Shown here: positions 45,250 to 54,609 of the stretch, one piece after another | How the letters are laid out: each line of letters starts with the position of its first letter | How positions within the stretch are numbered: position 1 is the stretch's first letter | Source of the DNA: CAWARU01 sp963784575 | GTDB taxonomy: Bacteria > Pseudomonadota > Gammaproteobacteria > UBA6186 > Azoamicaceae | Reading direction: 5' to 3' | Assembly: GCA_963784575.1 (NCBI GenBank) | Contig: CAWARU010000001.1 | Location: forward strand, 2,418,001-2,482,000 | Length of the DNA stretch: 64,000 nucleotides | The notes under the pieces: generated by a model | Told to the model about the DNA's origin: nothing | The model's input: the letters and a program-made list of their open reading frames with translations, nothing else | The model's database searches: none | Made by a program: the position numbers and the translations under genes

Positions 45250-45334
45250 AAACTATACTCCCTGAGATTAAAAATTGTAGCCTTTTCGATGATCCCCTTT
45301 AGAAAGATCTCACTTTTATGCACTTACGCAGGTT

Positions 45335-46153
45335 CTATTTTTGCACATATTCTAAATCCGGTACAATAGAATGTAGCTTTTGAACTAATACAGATTTTTT
45401 TGATATCCCCGTTTTAAATTTGATTTTATCTATAAAGCTTTCTATGGTTCTAGGAGATAACTGCATTACTTTTGCTATTTCTTTGGTAGTCTGACCATGA
45501 ATAAGACAGGATAAACATTCTAGTTCTCTTTTCGATAATTGAGCATTATTAAAACGATTGCCTAAATTAAACTTGCTAATTTCTGTTTCAAGAAAAAATT
45601 TCTTGATAATTGCCTGTGGTTCTTTGTTCTCTATTTTCATTAAGGGATTATAGTTTAGTTGTATGCAACTTTTTGCTTGCATTTTTAAAAAAGGTGCCAT
45701 TTTTTCGTTGAAAAAATGAATAAAATGATTAAAAAGTTCAGGATAATTGATATAGTGCTCTAATACTTTAGTATTGTCCCTATCCGTACCAAAAAAGAAA
45801 AAATTGCCCTCGTGCTCCGATCGTTCGTAGAAAAGCAAAAAATTCCATAAATTTTGTTCGTATAATATTTTTTCGTGCTTTGTGACAGGGTCGCCTGTTA
45901 GTAATTTTTTTTGAACAACATTGATAGGGACAGAAGACATATTATATAATTCAAAATCATTATAAAATTCTTCTTGAGTAAAGACTTTATTCCATGGGTC
46001 GTGATTTGCAATTCTAAGCATGGACTGCTTATCACTTACTTTAATAAGTCCAAAATGTGTGATCCCAAAAGTTTTGAGTAAAGGTTCCCCAAGAGTTTCC
46101 ACTAATGGGCTGAGTTCTTTATTGAAATGGTAGGCAGATAATCCGGTATTCAT
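45335..46153 (-). CDS. LuxR-family transcriptional regulator
   Basis: ATG 46153 (MNTGLSAYHFNKEL) is chosen because AAGGTG lies ~9 bases upstream; the frame is open to 46228. The N-terminal ~190 residues form an unrecognised sensor (ITHFGLIKVSDKQSMLRIAN, LLFYERSEHEGNFFFFGTDRD). The C-terminal HTH is clear: LSKRELECLSCLIHGQTTKEIA then KVMQLSPRTIESFIDKIKFK. It resembles, in layout, the PAS-LuxR gene at 24.4 kb. The target is unknown. Confidence 0.82.
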   Translation of the reverse strand: MNTGLSAYHFNKELSPLVETLGEPLLKTFGITHFGLIKVSDKQSMLRIANHDPWNKVFTQEEFYNDFELYNMSSVPINVVQKKLLTGDPVTKHEKILYEQNLWNFLLFYERSEHEGNFFFFGTDRDNTKVLEHYINYPELFNHFIHFFNEKMAPFLKMQAKSCIQLNYNPLMKIENKEPQAIIKKFFLETEISKFNLGNRFNNAQLSKRELECLSCLIHGQTTKEIAKVMQLSPRTIESFIDKIKFKTGISKKSVLVQKLHSIVPDLEYVQK

Positions 46154-46261
46154 TTGGTACACCTTAACCTCTGAGCTCCCGGAACGAGTATAATGTAGCG
46201 CAATAAAATAAATACCCGTAAAAATCACGGAGTATTATTTAGTTGTTTAAATTAAAAAAGG

Positions 46262-46317
46262 TTTTGTTCTATTGTTCACCTTGGGATTATATTCCAAGGT
46301 GAAACAATAGAACAAAA
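46262..46317 (-). terminator. Strong 23-bp hairpin terminator
   Basis: TTTTGTTCTATTGTTCACC-TTGG (46262-46284) pairs with CCAAGGTG-AAACAATAGAAC-AAAA (46294-46317) with a single bulged A. On the minus strand it ends in CC and a T6 tract (plus-strand AAAAAA at ~46254). It should terminate the ankyrin gene at 46377 before the LuxR gene. Confidence 0.7.
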
Positions 46318-46376
46318 GAACAAGCTATTTCAAAGATATAATGAAATGCCAAAAACTAAAAAAATCGTACTATTGT

Positions 46377-47105
46377 TTATGATTGTTTATCAATATTTGG
46401 CAATTCACTGAGAGGATCTGTTTCAATCAAGAGCACGGGATGGTCTTCTGCAGCAGGAAGATAGGGTTTAACTTTGTCGCAGAAAATATTGTAGCCAGTG
46501 ACAAGCCCTCTGCTGAGTTTAAGCAGAGTCTCTAGTATTTGGGAAGGTTCTGATTCAGTTAATTTTGACAGGGCGAGTACCACTCGTTCTTGCAATCTCT
46601 CACTTTCGATTTCAGATTGGGTGGGGAGTGCAATGGCTTGTTCAACGACAAACTCTGTCAATTTTTTAATTTCTTCTGCTCTCTTGCTGCCGGTGTGCAA
46701 AACGGCCTGCTCTAATGGCTTTGAGATGAATACATCAGGAGAGATGATTGCACTCCAATCATAGGATTTGGTCATGGCGGAGGCTAATTGTCCATTTTGG
46801 TTTGCAATGCAAGCATTTGCACCTCTCAATACGAGAAGTTTGGCAAACTCCCAATTTCCATTTTCGAAAGCATAGTGAAGCGCTGTGTTGCCATCGATAT
46901 CGAGGGCATCCAATGCAGCCCCACGTTCGATAAGTTTTTCAGCAAGTTCAACAGCACCATCGCGTGCAGCTGCATGTAATAAAGTGATTTGCAGCAGAGG
47001 ATGTCGCTTCAGAGCAAATTTGGGGTCTTTTTCTATAGCGCTAAGGACTTCCTCAATACTTTTCTTTTGTTTAAAATCTAAATCAATATAGTGTTCTATT
47101 GTCAT
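46377..47105 (-). CDS. Ankyrin-repeat protein (242 aa)
   Basis: Residues ~35-110 hold two to three canonical ankyrin repeats: HPLLQITLLHAAARDGAVEL-AEKLIERGAALDAL and DGNTALHYAFENGNWEFAKL-LVLRGANACI, then NQNGQLASAMT. The C-terminal ~120 residues are helical (ELTEFVVEQAIALPTQSEIE and LQERVVLALSKLTES), ending NIDKQS. No signal peptide. In this region it is a likely host-interaction protein. A strong terminator follows. Confidence 0.82.
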   Translation of the reverse strand: MTIEHYIDLDFKQKKSIEEVLSAIEKDPKFALKRHPLLQITLLHAAARDGAVELAEKLIERGAALDALDIDGNTALHYAFENGNWEFAKLLVLRGANACIANQNGQLASAMTKSYDWSAIISPDVFISKPLEQAVLHTGSKRAEEIKKLTEFVVEQAIALPTQSEIESERLQERVVLALSKLTESEPSQILETLLKLSRGLVTGYNIFCDKVKPYLPAAEDHPVLLIETDPLSELPNIDKQS

Positions 47106-47416
47106 AAGGACTGCTCCAAATGGTATGGTATAAGTAAGTTCTAGTAATAAAAAAATAATTTTAATATCGTATGATTGTTAATTGTAATATACAGCTTCTT
47201 TCAAAAAATACTATCCGATAAATAACCTAGATAATACTCATTGGAAAAATTTTTAAAGCTCTTACAGATTAAATCAGAAAAACAATTAAATGTGACTAAT
47301 ATTTGTATGGTTGTCCTATTATATAATGTTTATAGCTTGGAAATCAAGAAACTATCTGAAAATACCTCGATAAAATACCACGGTTGATTGCTCAAAGAAA
47401 AAAACTAGAAAAACAA
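47106..47416. other. 311-bp gap, nothing recognised
   Basis: AT-rich leader region of the ankyrin gene at 46377-47105 and downstream region of the LRR gene at 47417. No credible frame, strong hairpin or repeat was seen. Confidence 0.4.
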
Positions 47417-48265
47417 CTAGCTCATAGCTGCTGCTTTTGCTCTAGGAGCAGCTTCCGAATCTACCCCTTTTGAAATATCTGACTTTGGAGGAACGCTTTT
47501 TGAAGGAAGATAGAGTTTTTGCCACCCCGAATCAACAGTGACATCATCCTCTTTTGCTAGACTACTGCGCTTTTGAAATACAGATAAAATTTCGGATAAA
47601 TAGGGCTGCTCTTCAGATTTAGCATAAGAAATTAAGTCAGCATCTATGGGGTAGATTGCAACCACAGGATTTTGATTTAAAACTTTTTGCATGGCTTTTA
47701 AATCCGCCAATTCAATGTAGCTTCTTGTTAAATAGAGTACTTTTAAAGTGCGATTGAGAGATAAACCTTCTATGAGAGATCGTACACCTGCTCCTCGCGC
47801 GCCAATTTGATATAAATTAAGTTGCTGCAAGGCACAATTGTGTTTTAAAACATCGCCCAGAGCAACTGCTAATGGATTTCCATCTGAAATGTAATGTCCA
47901 GAAAAACCGAATGATTGAATTGTACTGTTGTATCTGAAAACTTCTGCAAATTCAGCAATAGCTTTGTTTCCTGCCGCAATCGCATGCCCGTGCTCTTTGG
48001 CAGGATCAATGAATTGGCTGTGCCATATATCTAGGTTTTTAATGGTTTTATCTTTTTTTAAGAACTCTACCAATGCATTTATTTGTTGGAGGGAGAGGGT
48101 TGCACCTTCAATTTTGAGGTTTTTATAACCCCCTGTGTTTGTGATTTGATGTTTTTCAAGGAGAGCACTTTCGCCAAATTTCACAGCATAAAGGCCATTG
48201 ATACGATGGATAGCAGCTTCAATAGTTTCTACAGATTCTTTCATTTCTGATGATATGGCTGACAT
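47417..48265 (-). CDS. LRR (ribonuclease-inhibitor type) protein (282 aa)
   Basis: Leucine-rich repeats occupy residues ~45-200: YKNLKIEGATLSLQQINALV, IKNLDIWHSQFID, IQSFGFSGHYIS, LQQLNLYQIGARGAGVRSLI, LKVLYLTRSYIELADLKAM. The N terminus is helical and the last ~60 residues are disordered (SVPPKSDISKGVDS), ending AAAMS. No signal peptide. It lies just downstream of the IS-interrupted LRR gene on the same strand, suggesting a small cluster of LRR effectors. Confidence 0.78.
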   Translation of the reverse strand: MSAISSEMKESVETIEAAIHRINGLYAVKFGESALLEKHQITNTGGYKNLKIEGATLSLQQINALVEFLKKDKTIKNLDIWHSQFIDPAKEHGHAIAAGNKAIAEFAEVFRYNSTIQSFGFSGHYISDGNPLAVALGDVLKHNCALQQLNLYQIGARGAGVRSLIEGLSLNRTLKVLYLTRSYIELADLKAMQKVLNQNPVVAIYPIDADLISYAKSEEQPYLSEILSVFQKRSSLAKEDDVTVDSGWQKLYLPSKSVPPKSDISKGVDSEAAPRAKAAAMS

Positions 48266-48332
48266 AACTACTCCTAAAAACTAATTGCAAATGTACCTAT
48301 ATATCAAGTCCAAAAAAGTTTGTCAAAAAATT

Positions 48333-48414
48333 TTAACTGAACTTTTTCTTTTTGATTTTTGGTTCTTCGGATGGCTCATCTTGTTGCATTGACGAATCGT
48401 CCTTTGGTATAGAT
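48333..48414 (-). pseudogene. 3' fragment of the LRR gene interrupted by IS3 copy 2
   Basis: Removing the IS and one copy of the target duplication GAT joins the frame ending ..PDGSS (49663) to SIPKDDSSMQQDEPSEEP..KIKKKKFS with a TAA stop at 48333-48335. This restores the original C terminus, about 25 residues, of the interrupted LRR protein. Confidence 0.8.
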
Positions 48415-48446
48415 TGATCTGTATCCGATTTTCCAGACTTCCTTCT

Positions 48447-49268
48447 CTATGCTGCAAGAGCCATCATCTCATACTTTTCAGGCGATTGGTAGCCCAATGT
48501 AGAATGACGTCTCTTGCGGTTATAAAAAACCTCAATATACTCGAAAATACTCTGCGCAGCCTCTTCTCTGGTCTTATATCTACAATGATGTACAAGCTCT
48601 GTCTTCAGAGTGTGAAAAAAGCTTTCAACAACACTATTATCCCAGCAATTACCCTTCCTGCTCATACTGGAAATTATATTTCTGCTAGCTAAAAGTGTTT
48701 GATATTCATTGGATGCATACTGAACTCCTCGGTCAGAATGATGCAGTAATCCATCACTTACACCACGACTATCCAGTGCCATTAGCAAAGCAGATTTGAC
48801 TAACCCCGTCTTCATGTTTTCTTCCATCGACCATCCAATCACTTTGCGCGAAAATAAGTCTATTATAACAGCCAAATACAACCATCCCTCACCTGTTGGC
48901 ACGTAGCTAATATCAGATGCCCAGTGAGTATTGGGCGTTAATACATTAAATTCCCGATTTAAAACATTTTCTTTTATTGGAAAGTTATGTTTGGAATCGG
49001 TAGTAGCCTTAAATCGCTTCTTGGCTTTAGCTAGGATGCCGGCCTTACGTTTAAGACGCAGGACGCGGTTTAAGCTATATGGCATTCCCTGCTCACGTAG
49101 CTCGGCAAAAATTCGTAGACCTCCGTACGTACCTCGACTCTCTTGATGGATTTTCTGTATCTTTTGGGTTAATTCCATATTAATTTTCTCCCTATTGCTC
49201 ATCTCTCCATCTAGCCACTCATAATAGCCACTTTTTGAGACATTCATTAAGCAAAACATAGTGCTCAT
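48447..49268 (-). CDS. IS3-family transposase OrfB, copy 2
   Basis: Identical in sequence to the protein at 2637-3458: DDE triad in HWASDISYVP, HHSDRGVQYAS and VVESFFHTLKTE intact. As in copy 1, the frame opens upstream of the ATG and is expected to be expressed as an OrfAB fusion by -1 frameshifting at the slippery run 49340-49346. Confidence 0.95.
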   Translation of the reverse strand: MSTMFCLMNVSKSGYYEWLDGEMSNREKINMELTQKIQKIHQESRGTYGGLRIFAELREQGMPYSLNRVLRLKRKAGILAKAKKRFKATTDSKHNFPIKENVLNREFNVLTPNTHWASDISYVPTGEGWLYLAVIIDLFSRKVIGWSMEENMKTGLVKSALLMALDSRGVSDGLLHHSDRGVQYASNEYQTLLASRNIISSMSRKGNCWDNSVVESFFHTLKTELVHHCRYKTREEAAQSIFEYIEVFYNRKRRHSTLGYQSPEKYEMMALAA

Positions 49269-49306
49269 TGTAAATTCCTCGCGATGTTGATTAATAAATT
49301 GATATT

Positions 49307-49597
49307 TTATTCTGACGCTTTCGCGAAGAAGGTTGCCGCCTTTTTTAAAATTTCCCGCTCCTCCTTTAAGCGGGCATTTTCTTTCCTTAGCCTTGCAAGT
49401 TCTTCGTGAACATCTATGCCTTCTTGACCATGTTTTTCAATGTATTTAGTTTTATTTTTCTTTACCCAGGAATACAAAGTCGCGTGGTTAATACCAAGGT
49501 CCTTTGCAGTGATAGCGATTGGTTGTGATGAGGATAAAGCAAGCTTAATAGCTTTTTGCTTAAATTCCTGATTGTGCCTCTTTGATTTGGTACCCAT
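49307..49597 (-). CDS. IS3-family transposase OrfA, copy 2
   Basis: Identical to the 96-residue protein of copy 1, with an HTH (AITAKDLGINHATLYSWVKK) and a leucine-zipper-like helix. The slippery heptamer A-AAA-AAG lies near its 3' end. Confidence 0.93.
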   Translation of the reverse strand: MGTKSKRHNQEFKQKAIKLALSSSQPIAITAKDLGINHATLYSWVKKNKTKYIEKHGQEGIDVHEELARLRKENARLKEEREILKKAATFFAKASE

Positions 49598-49662
49598 AAA
49601 GTCTCCTTTTTCCTAATGCTAAGTTTATCAAATTAGGAGTCCGGAGAAACGGGATCAGATCA

Positions 49663-51368
49663 GATGAACCATCCGGAACAGGATTACTGTTTGGATTTGA
49701 TTTTCGTTTTGTTTCACTTGAACGAGGTATAAGCGCTAATGGCATTGCATCTATCGTATCCAAGGAAAGCGGATGTGAAGTATGGGATGCAAGATCTTCT
49801 GATTTTGAAGCAGGTTGTTCAGGAATTTCTAATGGAGGTAGTTCATATACTTCGTTCTCCTTGTCGGGAAGCTGTCGTAGCGGGTCTTCCATTGCAATGC
49901 CTGAGAATTCAAATAACAATTTGAGGAGATTCTGATCAAAAATTTCGCTTGAAGTAAGCGTTTTAAAACTAGAAGCATTAGAATCTCTTTTTAAAAGACC
50001 ATCAACGATGGCCTTTATTCTGGTTTTTTTTGCGTTTTTAAGGTTGGTTTCAACACTTTTCTTGATTTCTAGTATCAGGGGATGTTGATTTTTTTTAAAT
50101 TGGATGGTTTGTGATTTGATAAAACAATTGAAAGTCATAGTCAATTCTGTTATATTTGTATTATGTTTCATTACATTTTGTATGCCTTTCAGCATTAGGA
50201 TATAATCTTCATTATGATCTGATTTAAAATAAATGCTAAGGCTAGTGATGGTGTTATTGCTTTTTAAAGCAGTGCAGAGATCATAAAAATTGCCAAGTAT
50301 GACACTACTTGGATATACGCCGCGAAATGATTTTAGCACTAGATTTTTCAGGATAGTGTTTTCTTTAATGAATTTTGCTACTTCCTCTATGATTGTTCGA
50401 TCCAAGTTATCGAGTATTACACTGAATGTCTGAATGCTTTTATTCTGAGAAAACCCTTTAATAACTGATTTGAGTTTGGTTATAGGGGAATCTTCGTCGC
50501 AATCGCAGCTTATTGGTTGAAATTCAAAGCTCACGAGTGAGGTATTTAATTTTAATGCCTCTCCAAAAGAAACATCACAAAAATGGGATTCTGCTGCAAT
50601 CGAGAGATGCTTCAGAGATTTGCTAGAAGTCAGTGCTTTTGAAAAGGAAGGAAATTTTTGATCAGGAATTTGATCCAAATATAGTGAGTGAATACTTGTA
50701 TTTGATTTTAATACCTCAACCACAAATTTCATTAAATGTGCATTATTATTCTCATTGCCTCCAAACTGGACAAATAGTGATTTAACTGAGAGATTAGTTT
50801 CTAAAGACTTTTGTAAATTATGAAGTCTTCTAAAGAATTCAAGTGATTCATCCGCATCTAAATTATCTTGATCAAGTAAGGATAGGTGTTCGACAACATT
50901 TTCCTGCACTTTTTTGGTAATTTCCTTTATAGATTTTACATCCACTTCCATACAGTGATTTGGTTTAAATTCCAAATAATTTAAGGTGGGAAGATGTTCT
51001 TCAGTCATGCGCAAATATCTGGGAGCTGGATCAATAGTGCCACCAAAGGTTTGTGTATGTTCCATATTACACTCTTCATCATCGTAATATTCATCAGCCG
51101 AGATTTCGACACCTAGCATTTCATATGGCTGAACTAAAAATGGCAGCTCTTCTTCAAGTTCTATGCTATCTTCTGATTCTTGATCCTTTTTGGCATCTGC
51201 CTCTTTATCTAGGGATTCATCTTCGGTTTCATCTTCGGCTTCCTGTTCACCCTCATTTCCGGCCTCAGTACCGCCGGAGACTTCGTCCTTTTCTGAATCA
51301 CTCTCGTCCTGGGGCATATCTAAAGATAAATTTGTGTTTGCATCTTCTTTTGATATCATTCTTGTCAC
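49663..51368 (-). pseudogene. Large acidic LRR protein gene truncated by IS3 copy 2
   Basis: About 569 native codons remain. The N-terminal ~70 residues are highly acidic (DESDSEKDEVSGGTEAGNEG, EEELPFLVQPYE). RI-type leucine-rich repeats follow (~190-410: VKSLFVQFGGNEN, IHSLYLDQIPDQKF, LKHLSIAAESHFCD, LKNLVLKSFRGVYP, ITSLSIYFKSDHN). The frame runs into the IS, replacing the original 25-residue C terminus (ending KKKKFS) by the same tail that terminates the gene cut by copy 1 (ending EAQSGI, stop at 49560). If the original C terminus was a secretion signal, the product is probably no longer delivered. Confidence 0.82.
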
Positions 51369-51541
51369 CTTAAATTAATAATTAAAAAAAATAAAAAAAG
51401 TAATAAATAAAAGTTAAAATATTAAAATAAATAAAATTAGGAACTCCCGATATTATTGATCATGAATTAAGCTATAACTTCTTCATTTTTAAAGCAGATA
51501 AAGAAGCCATAGAGGATTTATCTAAAGACTATTAACTATTT

Positions 51542-51992
51542 TTATTGTATAGATTTAACTTCCAATATAGTACCATTCATACCCACTACCTGCACCAAAC
51601 TCCCTTTGATTTGGTCCGGACCCGAAACAAGCCAGACAGTATCTGCAATTTTTATTTTACCTCGTCCGTTCACTATTGCTTCATGCAAGGGGTATGATTT
51701 TCCCAGAAATTGCTTTTCTTTTTGGTTCAAATTATTGCTAACAGACGCTCTCGATTCTTCTTTTTGCATATTTCCAAGCTAAAATATTGGCAGAAATTAC
51801 CATAAAACAGAACAAAAGTGCTTGGTATTGCCAAACTATACTTGGGAATACCCCTTGTATAACGCCTACAACCAAGGCCGAAAGCGCTATCAAAAGCAAG
51901 AATACACTGCCTAAAGTAATAACTTCTAGAATGGCAAGAAAAACTGCAATACCTATCCACATCCAATAATCGAAACCAAAAAATTCTAACAT
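51542..51992 (-). pseudogene. NfeD-family membrane protein split into two frames
   Basis: The first frame (51992-51738) has the NfeD membrane part: WMWIGIAVFLAILEVITLGS and LLLIALSALVVGVIQGVFPS, ending AKRRIESVC. The second (51769-51542) has the OB-fold part: FLGKSYPLHEAIVNGRGKIK..GSLVQVVGMNGTILEVKSI. Intact NfeD/YbbJ proteins are one ~150-residue chain in this order, so a single indel (probably at the A5 run, plus-strand T5 at 51761-51765) separates them. Coupled translation of two chains via ATG 51769 is the alternative. NfeD works with the SPFH protein whose gene lies just upstream. Confidence 0.7.
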
Positions 51993-52065
51993 AGGATTAC
52001 TTCCTCTATTCCTCTTTATCCCTTATGATTTACGATATATCCATGAATTTGATAGATTCATGAAT

Positions 52066-53082
52066 TTATGAGAGCTCCGATTCTGAAATATTTTCAGAAG
52101 ATTTCATGAATTGATTGCTTGAGTACTGATTTTTACCTTTTTTAAAGTTTATAGCCTCTTTTCCCCCTTCCTTTTGCCCAAACACTTCTTTTGCGATCTC
52201 CCCAATTCCTCCTAGGGTGCCCACTATTTGACTCATTTCCATAGGGACAATCATCACTTTTTGATTGTTCGCACTGGCCATTTTACCCAGGGCTTCTAAA
52301 TACTTTTGAGCGATAAAGTAATTGATTGCTTGAGCACTGCCTTCCGAAATCGCTTTCGAAACCATCTCTGTGGCATAGGCTTCGGCTTGACCTTGCCTTT
52401 CGCGTGCCTCTGATTCTAAGAAAACAGTTTGCCTTTTCGCTTCTGAAGCGAGGATGACAGAGGCTTTTTCACCCTCGGCTCGGAGTATCTGAGCTTGCTT
52501 GATACCCTCTGCTTCCAAGATGGTTGCTCTTTTCTCTCTCTCAGCTTTCATTTGTGCTGCCATTGCTCCCACTAAATCTTTTGGTGGTGCAATATCTTTG
52601 ATTTCAATTCGAGTGACTTTAACTCCCCAGGGTGCAGTTGCTTCATCGATCACTGATAACAAACGCGAATTGATGTGATCGCGCTGAGACAGCATTTCAT
52701 CTAAATCCAAGGAACCTAACACGGTTCGAATGTTCGTTAATGTCAGATTTTGAATGGCACGTTCCAAGTCTCGTACTTCATAAGTTGCTTTAGCACAATC
52801 AATGACCTGAAAGAATATTACAGCATCTACGCGAACCATGGCATTGTCTTTACTGATGACTTCTTGAGGTTGGATGTCTAAAACTTGTTCCATCATGATT
52901 ATTTTGGCGCCAATTCGATCTATGAGTGGAATGATAATCGAAAGACCTGGTTTAAGAGCATTGGTAAAACGGCCAAAACGAATGACTGTCCATTCAGACC
53001 CTTGAGGGACTTGCTTCACAGACATGAAAATAACGATGATCGCGAAGAATACGCATAAACCGACTACAATTTGTGACTCCAT
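52066..53082 (-). CDS. SPFH/Band 7 (QmcA/stomatin-like) membrane protein
   Basis: A 338-residue protein with one N-terminal membrane helix (IVVGLCVFFAIIVIFMSV) and an SPFH domain: VPQGSEWTVIRFGRFTNALK, KPGLSIIIPLIDRIG, VISKDNAMVRVDAVIFFQV, ERAIQNLTLTNIRTVLGSLD, TAPWGVKVTRIEIKDI. A coiled-coil repeat of EAEGIKQAQILRAEGEKAS type follows. These proteins form large membrane-bound cages that organise membrane microdomains. The gene is 73 bases upstream of the nfeD remnant, the classic qmcA-ybbJ pairing. GAGGGG precedes the ATG. Confidence 0.9.
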   Translation of the reverse strand: MESQIVVGLCVFFAIIVIFMSVKQVPQGSEWTVIRFGRFTNALKPGLSIIIPLIDRIGAKIIMMEQVLDIQPQEVISKDNAMVRVDAVIFFQVIDCAKATYEVRDLERAIQNLTLTNIRTVLGSLDLDEMLSQRDHINSRLLSVIDEATAPWGVKVTRIEIKDIAPPKDLVGAMAAQMKAEREKRATILEAEGIKQAQILRAEGEKASVILASEAKRQTVFLESEARERQGQAEAYATEMVSKAISEGSAQAINYFIAQKYLEALGKMASANNQKVMIVPMEMSQIVGTLGGIGEIAKEVFGQKEGGKEAINFKKGKNQYSSNQFMKSSENISESELS

Positions 53083-53216
53083 AGTTTACCCCTCTGTTAT
53101 TAATAATGGACCTAACGTCCTAAATTTGCTTGGTTGCTAATTTACTAAGCATCAAAATTTTTTCTTCCAGCTATTTTTTCTTCCTGCTATTTTTTCATCC
53201 TCTACAAGACAAGAAA

Positions 53217-53600
53217 TTAACTGAGGCATTTTAAAAATATTAAATAAGTACCGAGTATGACAGGTACTGCAAAAACAAGATGCATAAAGAAATTACTGAG
53301 CGAAAATTGTTTAATTTTAATTAGGTCTAGTAAACCTTGCAGTACAACGAGAAAAATGACAAGGTATAAAGCTTGGATAATTGGAATTTTCGTATATTGA
53401 ATGGCTATCCAAAAAGTGGCTGGCATTACGGCAGCGTCTAATACGATGAATAATACCTTAAATAATGACGAAGTTCTTGCGTATGCACCTTTATATGCAA
53501 AATAGTTCCCAAAACTTTTGTAATAATATATATAAACTATTAAGCAGTATGAGAATGAAAAAATGAGTGCTAATTGCATGTTATTTGAGAGTGCTATCAT
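53217..53600 (-). CDS. Hypothetical four-helix membrane protein (127 aa)
   Basis: Four predicted transmembrane helices: LALIFSFSYCLIVYIYYY, LFKVLFIVLDAAVMPATFWI, IPIIQALYLVIFLVVLQGLL and FMHLVFAVPVILGTYLIFL. AAGG lies ~10 bases before the ATG. No family was recognised. It follows the SPFH gene's upstream region on the same strand, but no functional link is visible. Confidence 0.6.
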   Translation of the reverse strand: MIALSNNMQLALIFSFSYCLIVYIYYYKSFGNYFAYKGAYARTSSLFKVLFIVLDAAVMPATFWIAIQYTKIPIIQALYLVIFLVVLQGLLDLIKIKQFSLSNFFMHLVFAVPVILGTYLIFLKCLS

Positions 53601-53838
53601 TTTAAAACCTTAGAATCTGTTGAACTTTCTACTAAGTTAATCGTAAATCATTGATATATTACGCTCTATTGCCAGTATATTTCTATATATACTGAGCTCA
53701 TATAGAATCAGGTTTTATTTTACCCACTTATAATCAGTTGTTCAACTTTCAGATCCAGATTTGGTTTTTTATCAAAATTGATTACCAAAACTAAGAAAAA
53801 TTCGTGTAGGAAATTTTGGGTAAATTATCATGACAGCA

Positions 53839-54312
53839 CTAAATAATATCAGGGCCTAGCATCCATTTCAGTATCCAATTTGACCGTTCAGATTTTTCGA
53901 GGCATGCAGTAGTGACAGTGCCAAAATCGAGAATCACAAGATTTTCATTGCCACATAAAAGCCGCGCTGCAAGTTTTGCAAGATAGGGCAAATGTCCTGC
54001 AATCAACAAATTTTGATCATTCTATCCTCTCGAACGAACTTCGAGCTCTTGCACCAGAGATTCCACATCATCCATGGGGTCTAGGCCTTTCTGCATGGAA
54101 ATTTTCGCGTTAGCGTTTATATATTTTGCCAAAATCTCAGCAGTCTCTTTAGCGCGATGCTTAGAGCTGTGATAGAATTCATCCACTTGAATCTTGGTTG
54201 CAAGAAATTTTCCGATTTTGCCTGCATCCGCTCTGCCTTGATCGCTTAAGGGTCGCTTGGGATCAACAGTCTCCTCTACGCTGTCCCCATGTCTCACAAG
54301 ATATACTTTCAT
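53839..54312 (-). pseudogene. sixA: SixA-type phosphohistidine phosphatase with an in-frame amber stop
   Basis: The N-terminal part is a histidine-phosphatase fold: YLVRHGDSVEE (RHG catalytic motif), DQGRADAGKIGKFLA, FYHSSKHRAKETAEIL. Translation stops at a TAG after ELEVRSRG (codon 97), but the same frame continues without break: NDQNLLIAGHLPYLAKLAAR (catalytic second His) and NWILKWMLGPDII to TAG 53839-53841. Total length ~156 residues matches E. coli SixA, which dephosphorylates the HPt domain of ArcB and the PTS-Ntr protein NPr. It is a nonsense mutation, a read-through site or a sequencing error. Confidence 0.8.
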
Positions 54313-54609
54313 AGAATAACCTCCGTAGAATAAAATCCACCCTAGAATAATCTGCGCTCAAGCTCTCAATCTGCAAAAATAAAGTCAAGCATTAAACATT
54401 AAACTAGAATTATAGTAGATTTCGTGCATATACCCCAATTATTTTATTTACACTTAAAATGATTTTATTGTTGATAATTATTTTATTTAGAATCAATTAG
54501 GTACAAAAGATGAGGCATAAAAGCTATTAAATTTTAGTAGATCCCCTATAATGCCGAACTGATTGAAAAGTATCACTGGAATTTACAGAAAAAATAGAGA
54601 GAGGTTAAG
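54313..54609. other. 297-bp gap, nothing recognised
   Basis: AT-rich divergent region between sixA and the ankyrin paralogues; promoters for both are expected here but no clear -35/-10 pair stands out. Confidence 0.3.

Larger units (their letters stand above)
48415..49662 (-). mobile_element. IS3-family insertion sequence, copy 2 (1,248 bp)
   Basis: Same element as at 2605-3852 with a constant offset of 45,810 bases; both encoded proteins are identical. Ends are TGATCTG and CAGATCA. A 3-bp target duplication GAT flanks it (48412-48414 and 49663-49665). Confidence 0.95.

Noticed and set aside
46260..46320. The 23-bp hairpin as an insertion-sequence end or attachment site
   Set aside because: It is a single hairpin with a T tract directly downstream of a gene, with no partner repeat, so a terminator explains it.
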